Part shown: piece by piece, positions 1 to 13,138 of the stretch
How the letters are laid out: every line of letters starts with the position of its first letter
How positions within the stretch are numbered: position 1 is the first letter of the stretch
DNA from: Glandiceps talaboti
Lineage: Eukaryota > Hemichordata > Enteropneusta > Spengelidae
Length of the DNA stretch: 64,000 nt
Assembly: GCF_964340395.1 (NCBI RefSeq)
Contig: NC_135549.1
Location: 24,821,342-24,885,341, forward strand
Direction of reading: 5' to 3'
Position numbers and translations under genes: made by a program
Notes under the pieces: model-generated
Told to the model about the DNA's origin: nothing
The model's database searches: none
What the model saw: the letters and a program-made list of their open reading frames with translations, nothing else

Positions 1-173
1 GCAAATGCTAAGGTCTTACGACCAGGATTGTGTATGTTTCAAACAAGAATTGTGTGTGTCTCAAACACCCAAATGCTAAGGTTTTATGACAAAAAGTGTA
101 ACTCTGATTTCGGGTTTAACATAATTTGCGGCTTGCAACAAGCTAAAAAGATAACAATTCACAATTTTCTTAC

Positions 174-2164
174 TTTGATTTGGAGGTTGAAGTTAATCCA
201 AAGGACTCAATTTCTGCTTCATACGGATTTAACTTCTGTTCAGAGGTATCACCGCGTTTCAAATTACTGTAAGACCACTCAAATTCTTCAACGATACTCA
301 TCCAGCTCATCCCAAAATGACTATAATTGATGTACGGAAAGATTTCGGCGCGGAAGTATGAATCTTTCGACTTAAAACCCTGCAAGTCTTCTTTCGAAAC
401 TGTTGATGCAGCTGTAACTCTTTGTACCGGTACTTTCTTTGTATCTTGTATGTGAGTCACTACACTTGTAAACGTCTGGAAGGAACGATATTAACATCGT
501 AAGAATTAGTTCTAAAGTTGCGATACCGATGAAAAATGTTTATGTTGGATATATGATTACTAAATTTCTTTATACTAATATTTTATTATCTACTTGAAAA
601 AAAAATGAAACTACACAAAGCTGAATACTCTAGAACGCCAGCTCGTGGAAGATTGTTCCGATAACACTAAGATTTAAATCGAGGGTACACGCACAGGGTA
701 AAGGACAAATGATCAATTTTGTACTCGCGATTTTCCGGATTTCTAATATTATTTTCTGTATATTTCAAATAAACTTTTAAATACTGTTTCCTCTCACTGT
801 TTTTTTTTCTATTTCCTACCTGATATCAATGTCTTATCTGAGTTTATCAGCTTTGCATTAATTAGTAGCTTGCTAGAACAAACTCACTATTTGACCAAAT
901 TAACGCATTATACAGTGAGTGTAAACATCTACGACTAATCCGTGTATTACCATTAAGACCAGATAAGATAGCGTATGAGACGAAAGACGACTTTGGTTTA
1001 GCTACTGGGGCACGGTATCTTCTACTTCTAGAAATATGACGGTCGTTGAATTCTGCATAGATCTAGAATGGATGGGAAGGGTCTTTCAGAACACTACGAG
1101 CCTTCCATGGTATGCGTTTGTTGTAGATGAAATCTACACTTTCACTTCGTTTACCGATAATTTGGCTACCTTTTTTTAATTTCATTGTGCTGGGAATTGC
1201 TCCCAGCGATTTCCTGTTATGCATATACATACACGCAAACACCTTTTTTGATAATCTTGTTTAGTCTTCCTATCTCATCTCATTTCGGGAAGGTTACCTC
1301 CCAAACAAACAATACCAAAAGTGGGAGCACTGCAAACAACTTCTGAATCATTAAAAACACTCCAAAACGAAAAGTTTATTGTTCTTAGCTGTGTTGAGGG
1401 AAATGATACCAAGCAGTAATTGGTTGTCTCCTTCAAGATCAAGTGGTACTTTTACAGAGAAAAGTAGTATTACAGCTGTATCTGTATTACGATAACTTTA
1501 ATGTCGCACCCGTTAACAATATTTTGGGGTTTGAAAGTATCAAAAAAGTGTACGTTTTGGCCTCAGGTGTGTTACTTTGTCATAGGCTCTGCAACCCTCT
1601 GTTTAAATTATAATGCTTTTTTCAGTGTTTTAAGTTGACTCTTCACCTTTGCTTAAGTGTGACATTGTTGTCTAGCCTTTTTTACTCTCTCCGTGCAAAT
1701 CAATTTCACCACATATCAGCTGGACATTTGCTGGCTATAGTTGGCAGATCTCGACAATTACCAAACATTACTGGAGACAGGCAGATCTTGAAAGTTTATC
1801 TCGACAAATCTCGACTATTAAAAATAATTAATAACCAGAATTTCCAAAATTAAAGCAATGGTTATTATTCTAGTTTGTGCTGGTTATGCTATGCGGTTAT
1901 AGTCACTCACGCCGGTTTGCCGTAATTCCTTTGTACGACATACCGCCATGTATACGGCATCGGAAACGCCACCCTTTTTATTCAGACTAGCGTAAAAATG
2001 AAACAAGAATACAAGTTCTTATACTAATGGATGCATTGACTAAATAACTGGGTTTGCGTACTTACCACGTTTTCCACTATAAAGTATAAGACAAAGGCGA
2101 TAATTACGATGAAAAGAATATATTTCTTCATTGAAACTACCAAATTTCGTAAAAATGACATCAT
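174..2164 (-). CDS. NXPE-like: Second NXPE-like gene, exons 1-2 only (partial at left edge)
   Basis: Exon 1 at 2164-2066 (MMSFLRNLVV, then a hydrophobic anchor about 16-30, then GTAAGT) and exon 2 at 475-174 (acceptor TTCCTTCCAG, donor GTAAGA, same phases as the gene to its right). Exon 2 differs from the neighbouring copy at only a few of 100 codons, while exon 1 differs at about ten of 33. Both exons are open and have intact splice sites, so the gene is probably functional. The neurexophilin-like and esterase exons must lie beyond the left edge. The intron is about 1.6 kb, against 3.9 kb in the other copy. Confidence 0.78.
965..1080 (-). mobile_element. LINE C-terminal remnant, duplicate copy
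   Basis: Same reading as 17050-17360 (EFNDRHISRSRRYRAPVAKP), truncated. It is part of the segmental duplication. Confidence 0.55.
1188..1222 (-). repeat. Hairpin tail repeat, copy 1
   Basis: GCTGGGA/TCCCAGC stem followed by CGATTTCCTGTTATGCA. Also at 17478-17513 and, as the SINE tail, at 41915-41950. Confidence 0.6.
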
Positions 2165-2524
2165 ATTGGCCAGATTACACGGCAACGATCAATGCTGTTT
2201 TAGCCACACGAGAAATTTGGTATACTAGATTTATATTTCTGCTCTGAACAGTTCCTATGCGATAGGTGTATATCGCATTCTGCCGTAATAATATATAAAT
2301 GAACACATATGCTACGAGCTTATATTCTTTAAAATCTTTTTTTTTTCCATTATAACATTTCCAGCTGACAGCAACACAACACTTCTTTCGGTGAATTGTA
2401 AAGCAAGCCTGGACGGTGTTGTAATAATTCCAATATAATTAGTAATCTAAATGAAAGGGATCAAAATGTCGCGTAGCATTTGTGCAATCACAGCCGGAAA
2501 CCTAACATTAAAAGAACTACAAAT

Positions 2525-2528
<4 letters not shown>

Positions 2529-2580
<52 letters not shown>
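2529..2580. repeat. (AC)n microsatellite
   Basis: About 26 AC units, at the point where the two segmental duplicates diverge. Confidence 0.95.
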
Positions 2581-2582
<2 letters not shown>

Positions 2583-3104
2583 CGTTGTAGCATTAACATT
2601 ACCTCAAGGTAGTCATGTTCATATAAAATATATGTTTATTCATTGCGTAACAATATTAATCTACTTCTTATAGCAGTTTTCTGATGTAACTGCTAAGTTA
2701 AATTTATTCTCGTGGTGAAAGTTCGCAACCAATTCAACTCAGGTCTTTTTTCAGATACTGTAGTTTCCGTCAGCCTTGATTATGCATAGCTGTTTTCACT
2801 TAAACACAGATTATATCGTTTCATCTCATTTGGTTTATTAAGTCTCTGCTTGGGTGAAGATGACCCCGCTTATAATGGTTGACACATTCATAATAACAGA
2901 GCTTATGCCATTGCCTTCTTTCCGCATTTTGCCAATCATGAGCGGAGGCACATGTGGGAAAATACAAATGTAAATGTATCGATGCACATAACTGTGTTGC
3001 AGTGAAATTTAGAAAAAAAAATGGCTCGTGTCTTCCTTTAATTTATAAGGCCTAAAAAGATACTTGTGTGGTTCCGATTACGCTCAATTTCGGAATAGGT
3101 AGAT

Positions 3105-3330
3105 TTTTTGAACGATGTGTGAGTGTCTAGCTCGGGTAGTTCTGTTTTCTGATGCGGTCTCTGGTCTGTGTTATTGGTTTCTTCCCATCAGATGAACAGC
3201 CATTACAGATTGGAAGGACAGTTTTATATTGTGTTTTTGTCAGTTTCCGCTCAATTTCGCGCGATTTTATTGTGTTTTGCTCGAATACGTCAAAGAAAGT
3301 TTAAGGGTCGGCAGTGAAAAACTAGTTGGG
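3105..3330. repeat. Dispersed repeat, copy 1
   Basis: The inverted partner is about 49260-49470. Shared pieces include GGTTTCTTCCCATCAGATG and CTCGAATACGT. Confidence 0.6.
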
Positions 3331-3698
3331 GTAGGGTAACCGAAACCAACCAAGTTCAATGTGTTTGTTTGTTTGTGGGCTAAAGTTTTGCAACTCCGAT
3401 TTACCGAACATGGAAATGTCATATGACCAGTAAATTCCACTTCTGGTATTAAGAACACCGGGTGTGCAGGATAAAGAAATACTGCAACTTTAGCCGTGTG
3501 TTTAAACACTTAGAACACAGAAATCGTTCATTATTATTGTTTGACAACTATAATAGTGGCATCGTATCTCTTCAGATCATTTCTGAATTGTACTGGAGTT
3601 TAATTGTTAGGGAAAGTTGCCAATTGAAATGGAAATGGTTTGCTTTCAGTGATATTGATATCTACCGGACATTTGAGATAATCATATGAAGGCGATTT

Positions 3699-3898
<200 letters not shown>

Positions 3899-5321
3899 CT
3901 GAACAGCTCGGCCCACTTTTAAAAAGTTCACTTTTGAAAGTCAAACTGTGGTTGATAATTTTTGATTGTAAAATGAAAAATGGAATACTATTAGCACTGC
4001 GCAAATTCTGTCGTCTTTATGATTCGAGCCTCCAACAAATTTAAACGTTAGTTTGTTTGTTTTACAATTTACGTTCAATGCTACCATTGTGTTGTTAATA
4101 ATAGAGAACGGTAGGTCCCTGCTCACCAACGTGACTTCTGTCAAGAGTTGAAATGTATAGGGATTAGTATACGCAGAGACTCTCCAATCATACATATCTA
4201 TCTGCACGTAATTCGACTTTATCTCTGGGAAAGCAAAAACAACTTAAGTGTGAATACTGCCATCTTTGTACTGACTTCCGTTCTAGTATAAATAAACAAA
4301 TACTATACATGTGTTTACACTAATTTATAGCTAAAATGATGCAGGCTTTCACTCATGGGATGTTATGTTTTTGACACGGAGCTACGCATATTCCAACGTT
4401 AACTCGAGACTAACAATAACGAAGACACAACAAATGCAGCTGGAACCTTTCCCCAATTACATATTTCCTGGGGGGAAAAAACTAATCGATGTGCGATACC
4501 CGTCGGCCATATTTTACACCATGGCAGCAAATTCTCCCTAATATAGTTTCACTGCTAATGAACTTAGCTTCAATATAGGCATTACCAATATCACACGGCA
4601 ATAACAGCAACGATTGCGGACAACAAAATATCTAACAATCTACCGTTAAAATAATACTTTATTATTAATTTAAAAAGTGAAAGTGACGACACAAATTTAT
4701 ATTGAACGACAATATTGTACTAATTATCAATTAATTTGACCATTATATGTCATTCTCACCTAATTACCACGTATTGAACAATCAAGGTAACTAACAACCT
4801 GTATAATTAATGAACATGATAATATTACATTGACAACGTAATGATTTCCATCCATTCCATAGGCACGTGCCTATCGTGTATAAGTGCTTTCAGGTGACAC
4901 ACGGGCTTTGCAGTTCTTACCAGCGGCTGGCTTTTGAAGTATTCTGTAATGATGCCGACAAAGGTGATTGAACAGTTTGGACTATATGTATATTTTATGA
5001 CTGGCTTAAAAGATATCCACAAGCTACAATTATTTATATAGACTGACTACCCTAGTTGTATTCAAGGCGTGTGTGCTATTTAATTCACGGATACATTTGT
5101 TGTGTGTAATTCAGCTTTTTTAGGTTTGTAAGCTCACATTTGCTGTGTTAGCCCCCTCTAATATTCAACTATGATGTGATACTTTAAATATCATAGCAAC
5201 GTCGTTTATTGAAAGCTATATAAAATAAGGAGCATATTAGAGTGGTGGGTAAAATATTAATAAATACTGGTTCTCATCCATCAATTCATCAGTTTATCCA
5301 TCGGTCTGCCCGACCGTCCCT

Positions 5322-5485
5322 CTCTCATACATACATACATACATACATATATACATACATACATACATACGTACATACATACACACACACATACATACAT
5401 ACATACATACATACATACATACATACATACATACCTACCTACATACATACATACATACATACATACATACATACCTACCTACCTA
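5322..5485. repeat. (ACAT)n microsatellite
   Basis: Near-perfect tetranucleotide array with a few CCTA variants. Confidence 0.95.
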
Positions 5486-5693
5486 GACATACATTCATAC
5501 ACGAACGCACGCACATAAACATAGACTGACACGCACACAGACAAAACACACATGCATATAGACCAGAAATACACTCGTCCATCCTGATTGAAACAAAATC
5601 GTAGCTAAACAAATGTGTTTGAAACATTTATTTTCTTTTTGCAGGGAAGTAAAGGCTCCTCCATTAAACTCCTCGCTTTATTTTCTATTTTAG

Positions 5694-6087
5694 ACTAAAT
5701 ACGTACAATTACAAATCCAAACGAACACATTTGTTTTGGACCTGTTAGAATGCTATGTTTCAAAGACGTAAACATGCTTTTGAGGGGTAATCCGTCCGAG
5801 AACCAAACATTGTCTACAAATACTTTCCATAGTCATAGAGACAAATCAAATGCAGGTATAGAGCTGAGTATTATGCTGTTGATGTCGATGACTTTTGAAA
5901 ACGACCGTACCCTTCAAAAAGTATGACACGTATGTATTGATGTACCAAACAATGTATATGTCTGTTCAGCGTATATTGATAGAACAATCTATTTTAAGAT
6001 ATCTGGGTATACGTTACATGTAACATTCGGCTTTGCTTATTCCCCTAAATATCTGCATTGCTATGATGTCTGACACGTAATCCAGGT
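5694..6087 (+). pseudogene. Decayed copy of TRPC exons 4 and 6
   Basis: Positions about 5732-5780 match TRPC exon 4 (AACACATTTGTTTTGGAC reads NTFVLDLLE). Positions about 5857-6087 match exon 6: MLLMSMTFE near 5870, GYTLHVTFG near 6010 and NICIAMMSDT near 6050-6085, with stops and a short frame-breaking deletion. The large S1-S5 exon is absent between them. A splice-acceptor-like tract (TTTTCTATTTTAG) precedes the exon-4 part. Confidence 0.75.
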
Positions 6088-6404
6088 TAAAGGAGAGATC
6101 GCTCATCAAGTGGTTTTCTTTTTCAGTGACACCTTAAGGTTCCTTACTCTGAAATGTAAGAGTGATTAGTCACTTCCTGTATGATGCAACACGCTGACTA
6201 TGATTACAAACAGAACTAGTTCCAACAGTGTACATTAGAGACTACTACAGTATTACATTATGGGATACATACAAATATTAAAATAAAACAGGCAGACAGA
6301 CACAGACACATCGTGCCAACCAAGGTAGACTATGGGATGATATAGAGGTAATATGTGTGTGTGTACGTAGTTGAGCGTCACACAGATGCATAAGTTACCT
6401 CAGT

Positions 6405-6570
6405 TTCATTTTTACCTTCCGTAAGGAAGGTTTTATAATAGCGATGAAGTCTGTGTGTCTGTGCGTATGTGTGTGTGCGTGTGTGTGTGTGTGTTTGTAT
6501 CACCATTTCCGAAAAAACTGCTGCATCAATTCGAACGAAATTTCATAGACATGTTCCATAGGGTAATGGC
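6405..6570. repeat. Dispersed repeat around a GTCT/GT microsatellite, copy 1
   Basis: AAGGAAGGTTTTATA, then a GTCTGTGTGT run, then TCACCATTTCC. Related copies at 14990-15150 and about 25005-25120. Confidence 0.55.
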
Positions 6571-6641
6571 AAGAACTGATTAGGTTTTGCTAATAATCGG
6601 ATGAATATTAATGACCACTTTGAGTAATTAATCGATCAAAC

Positions 6642-6880
6642 AAGTATAAAGTTGGCGTCAGATTCAGATTCAGATTCAGGTTGTGTTATCTTATGAACGT
6701 TATATTGAGTGTCAGATGGCCTCAGATCCGAAGACACCTGATGGACTCAAACCTGAAATAATACCATTGAGACTACAGGGAAGGATTCTGCTTCACTGTG
6801 GTCGGGTGTATTCGGATCTGAGGCTATCAGATGCTCAATATGATGCTACCTGAATCTGAATCTCACGCCAACTTTATACT
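6642..6880. mobile_element. Foldback/MITE-like element
   Basis: Terminal inverted repeats AGTATAAAGTTGGCG and CGCCAACTTTATACT; pairing continues inwards through CAGATTCAG, ATTGAGTGTCAGATG and CTCAGATCCGAAGACACC. No coding capacity. Confidence 0.75.
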
Positions 6881-7659
6881 CGTACTCTACACTGAGAAAG
6901 ACTCTGTTTTCAGGGGTTTCGTGCCAACCTTATTTTGTGTTCCCCTTGGATCTGCACTCTGCATCAGCTGGACAAACAAAAGAAAAAAGAAGACCGAGGC
7001 AGGGTTTTTAAGTGTTTCAAACTCACCAGAAAACAATTTTTTTTCTTGGCCTTAAAATAGGTTTACAATGAGCACGGAGTTCACAAAAAGGTGAAATATT
7101 TATCATCGTTTCAATTTTGTCAAATATGGACTTTTTTCACACACTAATGCACAGATGAATAAAGAGAAATCGTGTCTTTTTAGATTTTCGATTAGAAGTT
7201 TAGGAAGTATTATATTGACCTCAAACCGTCTCCTTTTAACCACGTTCTTTTACAATTTCTCTCGATAACAAACTACCACTGTTTGTTGCAAGGCTTGTAC
7301 ATAATCATTTATCTAGCTTGTATCTCAGGATATAAATGTACTTTCACATATTTATCAAGTGTAATAATCTATAATTTATACCCAAATGTGTGTGGTCAAA
7401 ATATGAAAAATAGACCAAGCCTCGCCTAGCCTACAAAGAAAATTTCGCAACAATGTATCAATAATGGTGACCAATACATTGACCTCTACATACAGTTGTT
7501 TGATTCTCCATGTATCTTGACTTTAGCTATACACCGACATTCACAATGATAGAGAGACAGGGATATTTCTAGCGTTTGTCATATTATTTTAAACAATTAG
7601 AACACTACGCTGATCGACATCTCGCCCACGTTTTTACTGTATATTTTAGTTTGCCCATC

Positions 7660-7761
7660 AGGAATTGTAGCGTTTGCTTCAAGTTAAAAATCGGAATGAA
7701 CAAAAGCAAAAAGCAGAAGAAACCTCTGAAACATAACAAATGCAAAAGCTATTGCAGCTAA
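7660..7761 (+). mobile_element. Small MITE-like repeat, copy 1
   Basis: About 100 bp from GGAATTGTAGCGTTTG to ATTGCAGCTA. It resembles 19096-19202, in which the terminal inverted repeats are better kept. Confidence 0.5.
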
Positions 7762-8704
7762 TTACGAGCCATGACTTACATACTGTTGACAAAATGACCA
7801 AACTGACACAGTTTATACATGCATTCTCTTCAGAATCCTAACAAAGACTTGTTTACAAAAAATGTTCAATTGTATATAAGTCCAGAATATTGCCCACGAC
7901 TCTAATCCCGCTATCAAACGCTTCTAAGTTGTCAGCATATCGCCCACTACACATTTGTGTGATCTTACATATTGGTCAAACATTGCATACTTCCATGACA
8001 TATCTTAATTCACATTACGATATAGCAAATCAATTTACTGGTTGGCTACTGCTATTTTAATTTCCCGTGACAATTAATCTTTAACACCAATTATTAACAC
8101 TGTACATAATCAGCGACAACTTCATTTGCCTTTACCTTCATCGACTGTACCATTTATTACAACGTATGTCTTGAAATGAAATGAACCACTTCAACATCAA
8201 ACTAAGATTTTAGGATATAATTACTGGAAAAGTGTCGAAGGTGGATGCCACTCCAGTCGCCATCGGCAACTCTCGCTGTTAAACTGCGTACCTTCAGGAC
8301 GTTTCCATCCTGACCACAAGATGTCTACTGGACCAATCAGATTCCGCCACTTCATTCCGACCATGTTTAAAACCCATTATATTATTTTAATGTAACCAAT
8401 GACAACAACAGTAACTCACAGATCAGACACTGAGGGAATATGTCAACTTCATGACAATATAGACAAGATACAATAGCTGCAAGGAAACTGTAGAGTGTGC
8501 AACCTTGAACAAGAAGGATTAAAATGTTTCCGGTGAAGCTACTCTAGGAACGTTTGCGTCCCAAGACCCAAGAAGGAAGGAAACAGTGGGTGGTGTGATT
8601 AAAGTTAAGCTGTCTTTTACTGATAATGAATGAAAGTTACATGCAACATGGAGGCTCTCGTGCCTCTTACCAACAGGACGTATTAAGTTCTGGACATTAT
8701 TCCA

Positions 8705-9444
8705 TTAAGATGATGATTTTTTCACCATGTCTGGACAAATGTACGATAACATGAGATGTAGTTCTTGCGTAATTACCATCGGAGGCATGTGGATCTCGTT
8801 AGTGGTGATATGGGATGATACAAGATCCCAGATATCCATGAATCTGACGCCAATGCCACCAAAGACCCGACGTATCATTCTATCCATGTCATGAAATCTG
8901 TAGTTAGAGCTATGCACTCTCTGTACTAAGTCTTCATTCTCTCGGGGATGTGCTAATTTAATGATAACAGTTGAGTTAGGGCACCGGTTGAATAATCTGA
9001 GAATGGCATATTTTGCTCCAAAGAGTCTATCTAAATAAGCTCTTGTTGACCAGGAACCAAAATGGAAACAAAAATTTAAAACAACCACGGGGGTAACAGC
9101 AGTGCAATTTCTTATTCTATCTATGTAATCACCTTCAAATAACAAACCCTCAACATACTGAATAGGAGAACCAACCCTGATAAGAATGAATTTATTGTGT
9201 AATAAGTGAGGTGGTATGACATTAAGAGCTTTCATTTGTTTTTCAATTTGAACAAGGGTTGAATCTCCGTACATGTGTATTTCTTTTCCCAAAAGGCACT
9301 TTTCCATGTCTTTGGTCTGCCATTGTTGACTGCGACACATTAAAGGTACGAACGTCAGGTTATCCTTCCAATAACCACTGGACAGTGTAACTGGTAGATC
9401 AGGACCACATGACGGAAGCGCTAGCTCTGGTGTCATTTTGACGT
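8705..9444 (-). CDS. NXPE-like: NXPE-like gene, last exon: PC-esterase domain
   Basis: 740 nt from acceptor CAACACAG to the stop TAA at 8707-8705. The reading frame continues upstream of the internal Met into the acceptor (VKMTPELA). It encodes SSGYW, C-x12-C, the nucleophile motif YGDST, the VVLNFCFHF block, VIIKLAHPR, DIWDL and HLMLSYIC, all in NXPE order. Confidence 0.9.
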
Positions 9445-12400
9445 CTGTGTTGAAATATCAAAGGAACAAGATCAACAAGTATTCAATAAAGTTATTGAGT
9501 ATTGTCAGGTAAAGTATTTGTCTTGTGTTGTATTTTTCCGAAACTGTTTTCCGATTTTTGGCCTAATTCGTACCTCTCGAGTTCGTCGCACCGAAAGGGA
9601 AGAAAATTGTTCGCTCAGTGGTGGTGAAGTCTGTGTAGACCCCATAGATACTATTTTTGTCGGCTTGAGATCTAGATTCAAGTGAATTTCTAGCTATATA
9701 GGTACCACAAAAGGAAATACAATCTGTAGAATTTTTCTGACGTTACTTGCATTAGTCTGCTGTAAGTATGTGCCTTCAAATATTATAATCCGTCATTTTT
9801 GAAAATACTTACCCACCATTCTGAAAATTTGGATCCGCCATTTTTAGTATTAATGATATATTAGAAACAATCGCTATGCATACCTTTAATGTTGATTGTA
9901 ATTGGATTTCCAATATCAGATTTTCCTTTGTGTCTGTGCAATGAAATTCCAAGAAATTAAACGTGATTAAATTGCTTACTTATTGTAAGTTTAATAGCCT
10001 GGCTGATTTTATCCTTCCCCCTTTGTTTGTGAAATTGGTGCATTAAAAAAAGAAAGTTGTGTACATAAAAATACCTATCATAAAGTGACCAAGAGAGTTG
10101 AACATTTTAGATAATTATTTTCGAATGTATTTTTCAGCCAAAAAAAGGTGAATTCCAAAATTAAGGCAAACACTATGCAGATATTTATTTTTTTTATATA
10201 TTCAATATACATAAACATTAAACAAAATTGCGATCAGAATGCACTACGATTACAAAATCTAAATCTGGCTATTTTTTACATTGGTAACCTAAAGGTAGTC
10301 TTGCATATTTTCGAGATGAGAGGTAATGAGTAAAAACTAAAAAACTAAAATAAATATCCCTACAAGTTATATATTCGGTTATCAAGGGAACATATTAGTT
10401 GTGGATATATTTAGCAGGGAAATTCGCCCTCCGTCTCTCTTCAGTGATGATTGAAGTGCCCGGATGTAAATAGCTTATTTCATTCCCCGTTCAAAATGTA
10501 TATTTTCGGTGTCAAGGACCTTTACTTTGTTTATGTTGACTGAGTGACCTGGGGATTCGATGTTGATGTGTTGGGAGACCTTTGATGTGCTGGAACTTTG
10601 TCTTCTATGTTCCAAAATTCTGGTTCTAAGTGATCTCTCTGTCCCCCCTATGTATGAATCTTGACATTGGCCTGTGTTGGTCTGGCCCTGGCAAGGAATT
10701 TTGTACACTACTCCACACACATTTTACTTCTTGGTCTTGTCCTTTTGGAGACACCAATAGTGGCCGCAAGGTTTTTGTGGGCTTAAATAATGTGGGTATT
10801 TATACCGTAAGTAGTAAAGATCATTTTAAGTGCCTTTTAAGTGGCCTTGATGTAAGGTGTAGGACCACTGTTTCCTTACTTGGTTGTTCCTTCTTAAGGT
10901 TGGTTTTTGGCTTATGAGGCTGGATGACTGTGGCCTTATCTACTGCCCACTTAATAGGATATCAACACCTATACGATATAAACTTCCAGGCACCTATGAC
11001 ACCTTGTTAGGCTCACGTGTCCGTAAGGTCACATGTACTGAATAGCGGGTCAATCTGTTGCCAAATACTGATGTAGTGTTTGGAACAGAGTTTAAATTGA
11101 ATACTATGGTTTACCAACACTGATGAATTTCAATTTGAAAATAAGTTATTTACTTTTGGTTTACAAATTAACTCACAATTATGATAATTATGTAAAGACA
11201 TAGTATTATTTATTTTGGATTTGTTGCTTTATTTTGGAATTCTGCTAATACGAAGTCATATTTGACCATGTTTTTCCACCGTGGTAAATCTTGGGCAGAG
11301 GATGTGTAAATGTGGTGAGTATGAGACGAAGTTCCACCTTTGACTTAATTTACCCCCGGTGATCTCTCACCTGAGGGTTTTAGACAGTCAAAAGTGGTAC
11401 TGCGTCTCGTACTACCCCTGGACAGAGATAGTAGTTAGGTGGGTCACAGGTATATTTATAGAATGATTTCACATCTCATAAATTTCACACGACTGCAAAG
11501 AAATGCCAAAATGAAACTTGCCTCACATTCATTGTCCTAGAAGGCGACTAGTATTTCTTGATGAGAGTTAACAGACATGCACTGGACGAACAGTAAATAT
11601 TCAAGCAGTTTGAAAGGGAGTTTTGAACCAGTACCAAGATCAAACTGAACAATTATAAACAGGACAAACAAGTAATTGGTATATATGTCTACACGCCTTG
11701 ACTGTATTAGACATTGGTTTGCAGTTATATTAACTTCGCACATTTCACACTTGTTTATAATTGTTAATCCATGGCAATACTTCACTCAATCAATCAAAGA
11801 GATATCCTAGAACTTTTGGTTACTAAACCATTAATATTTACACATGTGAAGCAATCAATACATCCCGCAATAATTCTATCAGCCGCCATCCTTTGAAAAG
11901 TTTACTCGACTGTTATCATCTGATCAAACAAGTGAATTACTGAGATTCGCAGCCTTTATTTATCACTAATACTTTAATGGAACTGTAACACATTTTTGGG
12001 GTTATGTAAGTTTGTAATTGCAGTTTGGGCCTATGGCCTTTGACTACAATAAAGTGACTATATCACATTATCACAATAGAGTTTGGTTTATTGGCAAAAT
12101 ACATTTAAAATTACTGAAAATGTGAAGTTAATTTATGTGGCATTCTGCTTTCGAAATACATTTTTTTTACAAAGGACAGGACTTTTCGTGTCTCCAGATG
12201 GGGTCAGTTTTTTTTAAATTTATCAATGGGTTAGGTTGGCTTGTTTAATTGTGTGGATGAATTGCAGGGGACATTCTGTTAGTTACAACACAGACAAAAT
12301 AAATCACCAGCCTATGTCCTGGTCGTAAAAACTGATCGCTCCCTAAGGGTCGTTATTAAAACATATATTATCACTGTGTCTGTACTTACCCACTGAAAAG

Positions 12401-13055
12401 ATACGATACTGCTTCGGTATCCTTTGCTGTTTTAATGTTCATGTTGCCAATATTATTACTTGTGCTGTGTAAGTTCTCACAAGACAAGCTCTTCGGCTTA
12501 TCACAAATAAAGGCTGTTTTCCCTAAAGAAGACGGACTGACATAACCACATTTATCTTGCCATAAACCAAGATCATTAGTTATAGTACAATGTCTTGTTT
12601 CTACTAGTTTACCCTCGGTGAAGTTTGCCTGGAATCCAATACGTGTGTTCTCAAAGCTAGTTATAAAGTTTTGGTACAAGATGGCCTCTCGGTGGCGTAC
12701 TAAATGGATGGCTATGGTTGCATCCCCTTTCCACGCAGCATAGAAATATATACTATAGGTGCCATTCCCATAATCGAATACCTTCCCTCCAGTTCTTGTA
12801 CCGAGATTTTCATTTATCATCAAGCCTTGTAGAAAGTCTCCTCCACGTAAGCGTCTATTACCATACTCATCATAGGCTTCCATGATGACTTGAATGTAAT
12901 CACCCTTTCCGAAGGCCTTGTCATGCACTAGGAATAACCTAAAATACAAAAAGTGGTGACATTTTAGGACAAATTCAAGTAACAGGTAGCCAGGAATATG
13001 AAAAGATAGGGAGGGAGAGAGGAGGGACATATTTATATATGGGCGAGAAAGAAAG

Positions 13056-13138
<83 letters not shown>

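Noticed and set aside
28-330. Plus-strand open frame of 100 codons (and its copy at 13976-14224)
   Set aside because: It is antisense to NXPE exon 2, which has the splice sites, phase and protein similarity.
5322-5485. CRISPR-like periodic array
   Set aside because: Simple tetranucleotide repeats without spacers in an animal genome.
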